Under the pieces are notes generated by a model, which was given only the letters and a program-made list of their open reading frames with translations, made no database searches and was not told where the DNA came from. The position numbers and the translations under genes were made by a program. From NCBI GenBank assembly GCA_004553575.1, contig SFLA01000052.1, positions 1-7,448 on the forward strand: a DNA stretch of 7,448 nucleotides, given 5' to 3'. Origin of the DNA: Clostridiales bacterium. Its GTDB lineage: Bacteria; Bacillota; Clostridia; Oscillospirales; CAG-382. Of the stretch, positions 7,361 to 7,448 are shown piece by piece (positions within the stretch are counted from its first letter, which is position 1; the number at the start of each line of letters is the position of its first letter).

Positions 7361-7375
7361 AAAAAGTATTATAAT
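7347..7375 (+). promoter_or_regulatory. Candidate sigma-A promoter for the downstream gene, overlapping the end of mfd
   Basis: TAGACA (7347-7352) lies within the last codons of mfd. A 17-bp spacer separates it from a perfect TATAAT (7370-7375) just after the mfd stop. Transcription would start near 7382, giving a leader of about 24 nt for the gene at 7406. The -35 hexamer is identical to that of the ppdK promoter in this window. It would let the next gene be expressed apart from pth-mfd. No terminator is visible between mfd and that gene, so read-through may also occur. Confidence 0.65.
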
Positions 7376-7392
7376 AAACGAATGATAAATGC

Positions 7393-7397
7393 GGAGG
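7393..7397 (+). promoter_or_regulatory. Ribosome-binding site of the gene at the right edge
   Basis: GGAGG ends 8 nt before the ATG at 7406, an ideal Shine-Dalgarno sequence and spacing. It is the main evidence that a real gene starts at the right edge. Confidence 0.85.
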
Positions 7398-7405
7398 ATA
7401 ACACG

Positions 7406-7448
7406 ATGCTAAAAAAGATAATGTGTGCGGTTCTTTGCGCCGCAATGC
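7406..7448 (+). CDS. Start of an exported protein (N-terminal fragment, possibly a PrsA-like foldase)
   Basis: Only 14 codons are inside the window: MLKKIMCAVLCAAM. A short basic n-region (Lys3, Lys4) followed by a hydrophobic Ala/Val/Leu/Cys stretch is how a Sec signal peptide or lipoprotein signal begins. The cleavage site is outside the window. The strong GGAGG and the promoter candidate overlapping mfd support a real gene. In many clostridia the gene after mfd encodes an exported peptidyl-prolyl isomerase of the PrsA/SurA type. That makes it the leading guess, but it rests on gene order alone, and nothing in the visible residues is specific to that family. Confidence 0.7.
   Translation, partial: MLKKIMCAVLCAAM

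Noticed and set aside
7361..7380. Terminator after mfd
   Set aside because: The sequence after the stop is A-rich with a TATAAT, but has no inverted repeat followed by T-run; it reads better as a promoter.

Overview
The window looks like a stretch of chromosome from a Firmicute, most likely a member of the Clostridia. The evidence is a clostridial-type ATP-dependent pyruvate phosphate dikinase (875 codons, catalytic residues numbered almost exactly as in the Clostridium symbiosum enzyme), the pth-mfd gene pair in Firmicute order, strong GGAGG ribosome-binding sites, and sigma-A-type promoters in AT-rich spacers within DNA of slightly over half G+C (estimated by eye, not counted). No genus can be named from this alone.

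Layout: two gene groups diverge from a 162-bp spacer (3118-3279). Leftward lies ppdK (3117-490), then a 136-bp spacer with a strong hairpin, then the first 117 codons of a membrane protein (353 to the left edge), possibly a CPBP-family intramembrane protease. Rightward lies pth (3280-3900), overlapping mfd (3872-7360) by 29 nt. A new gene begins at 7406 with its own ribosome-binding site; only 14 codons are inside, and they look like the start of a signal peptide. Every gap is under 300 bp and is described below.

The genes do separate housekeeping jobs. PpdK interconverts pyruvate and phosphoenolpyruvate using ATP/AMP/PPi. Pth recycles peptidyl-tRNAs. Mfd removes RNA polymerase stalled at DNA damage and recruits UvrA. 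pth and mfd are very probably co-transcribed and translationally coupled. The downstream gene seems to have its own promoter, whose -35 box lies inside the last codons of mfd.

I found no mobile element, CRISPR array, tRNA/rRNA, toxin-antitoxin pair or defence system, and no evidence of a new biological system. The items worth a second look are small: a hairpin after ppdK whose wobble pairs favour the leftward transcript, a 10-bp stem-loop inside the membrane-protein gene, the divergent promoter spacer with a central AT palindrome, a promoter embedded in the end of mfd, and a few substitutions in Pth motifs.
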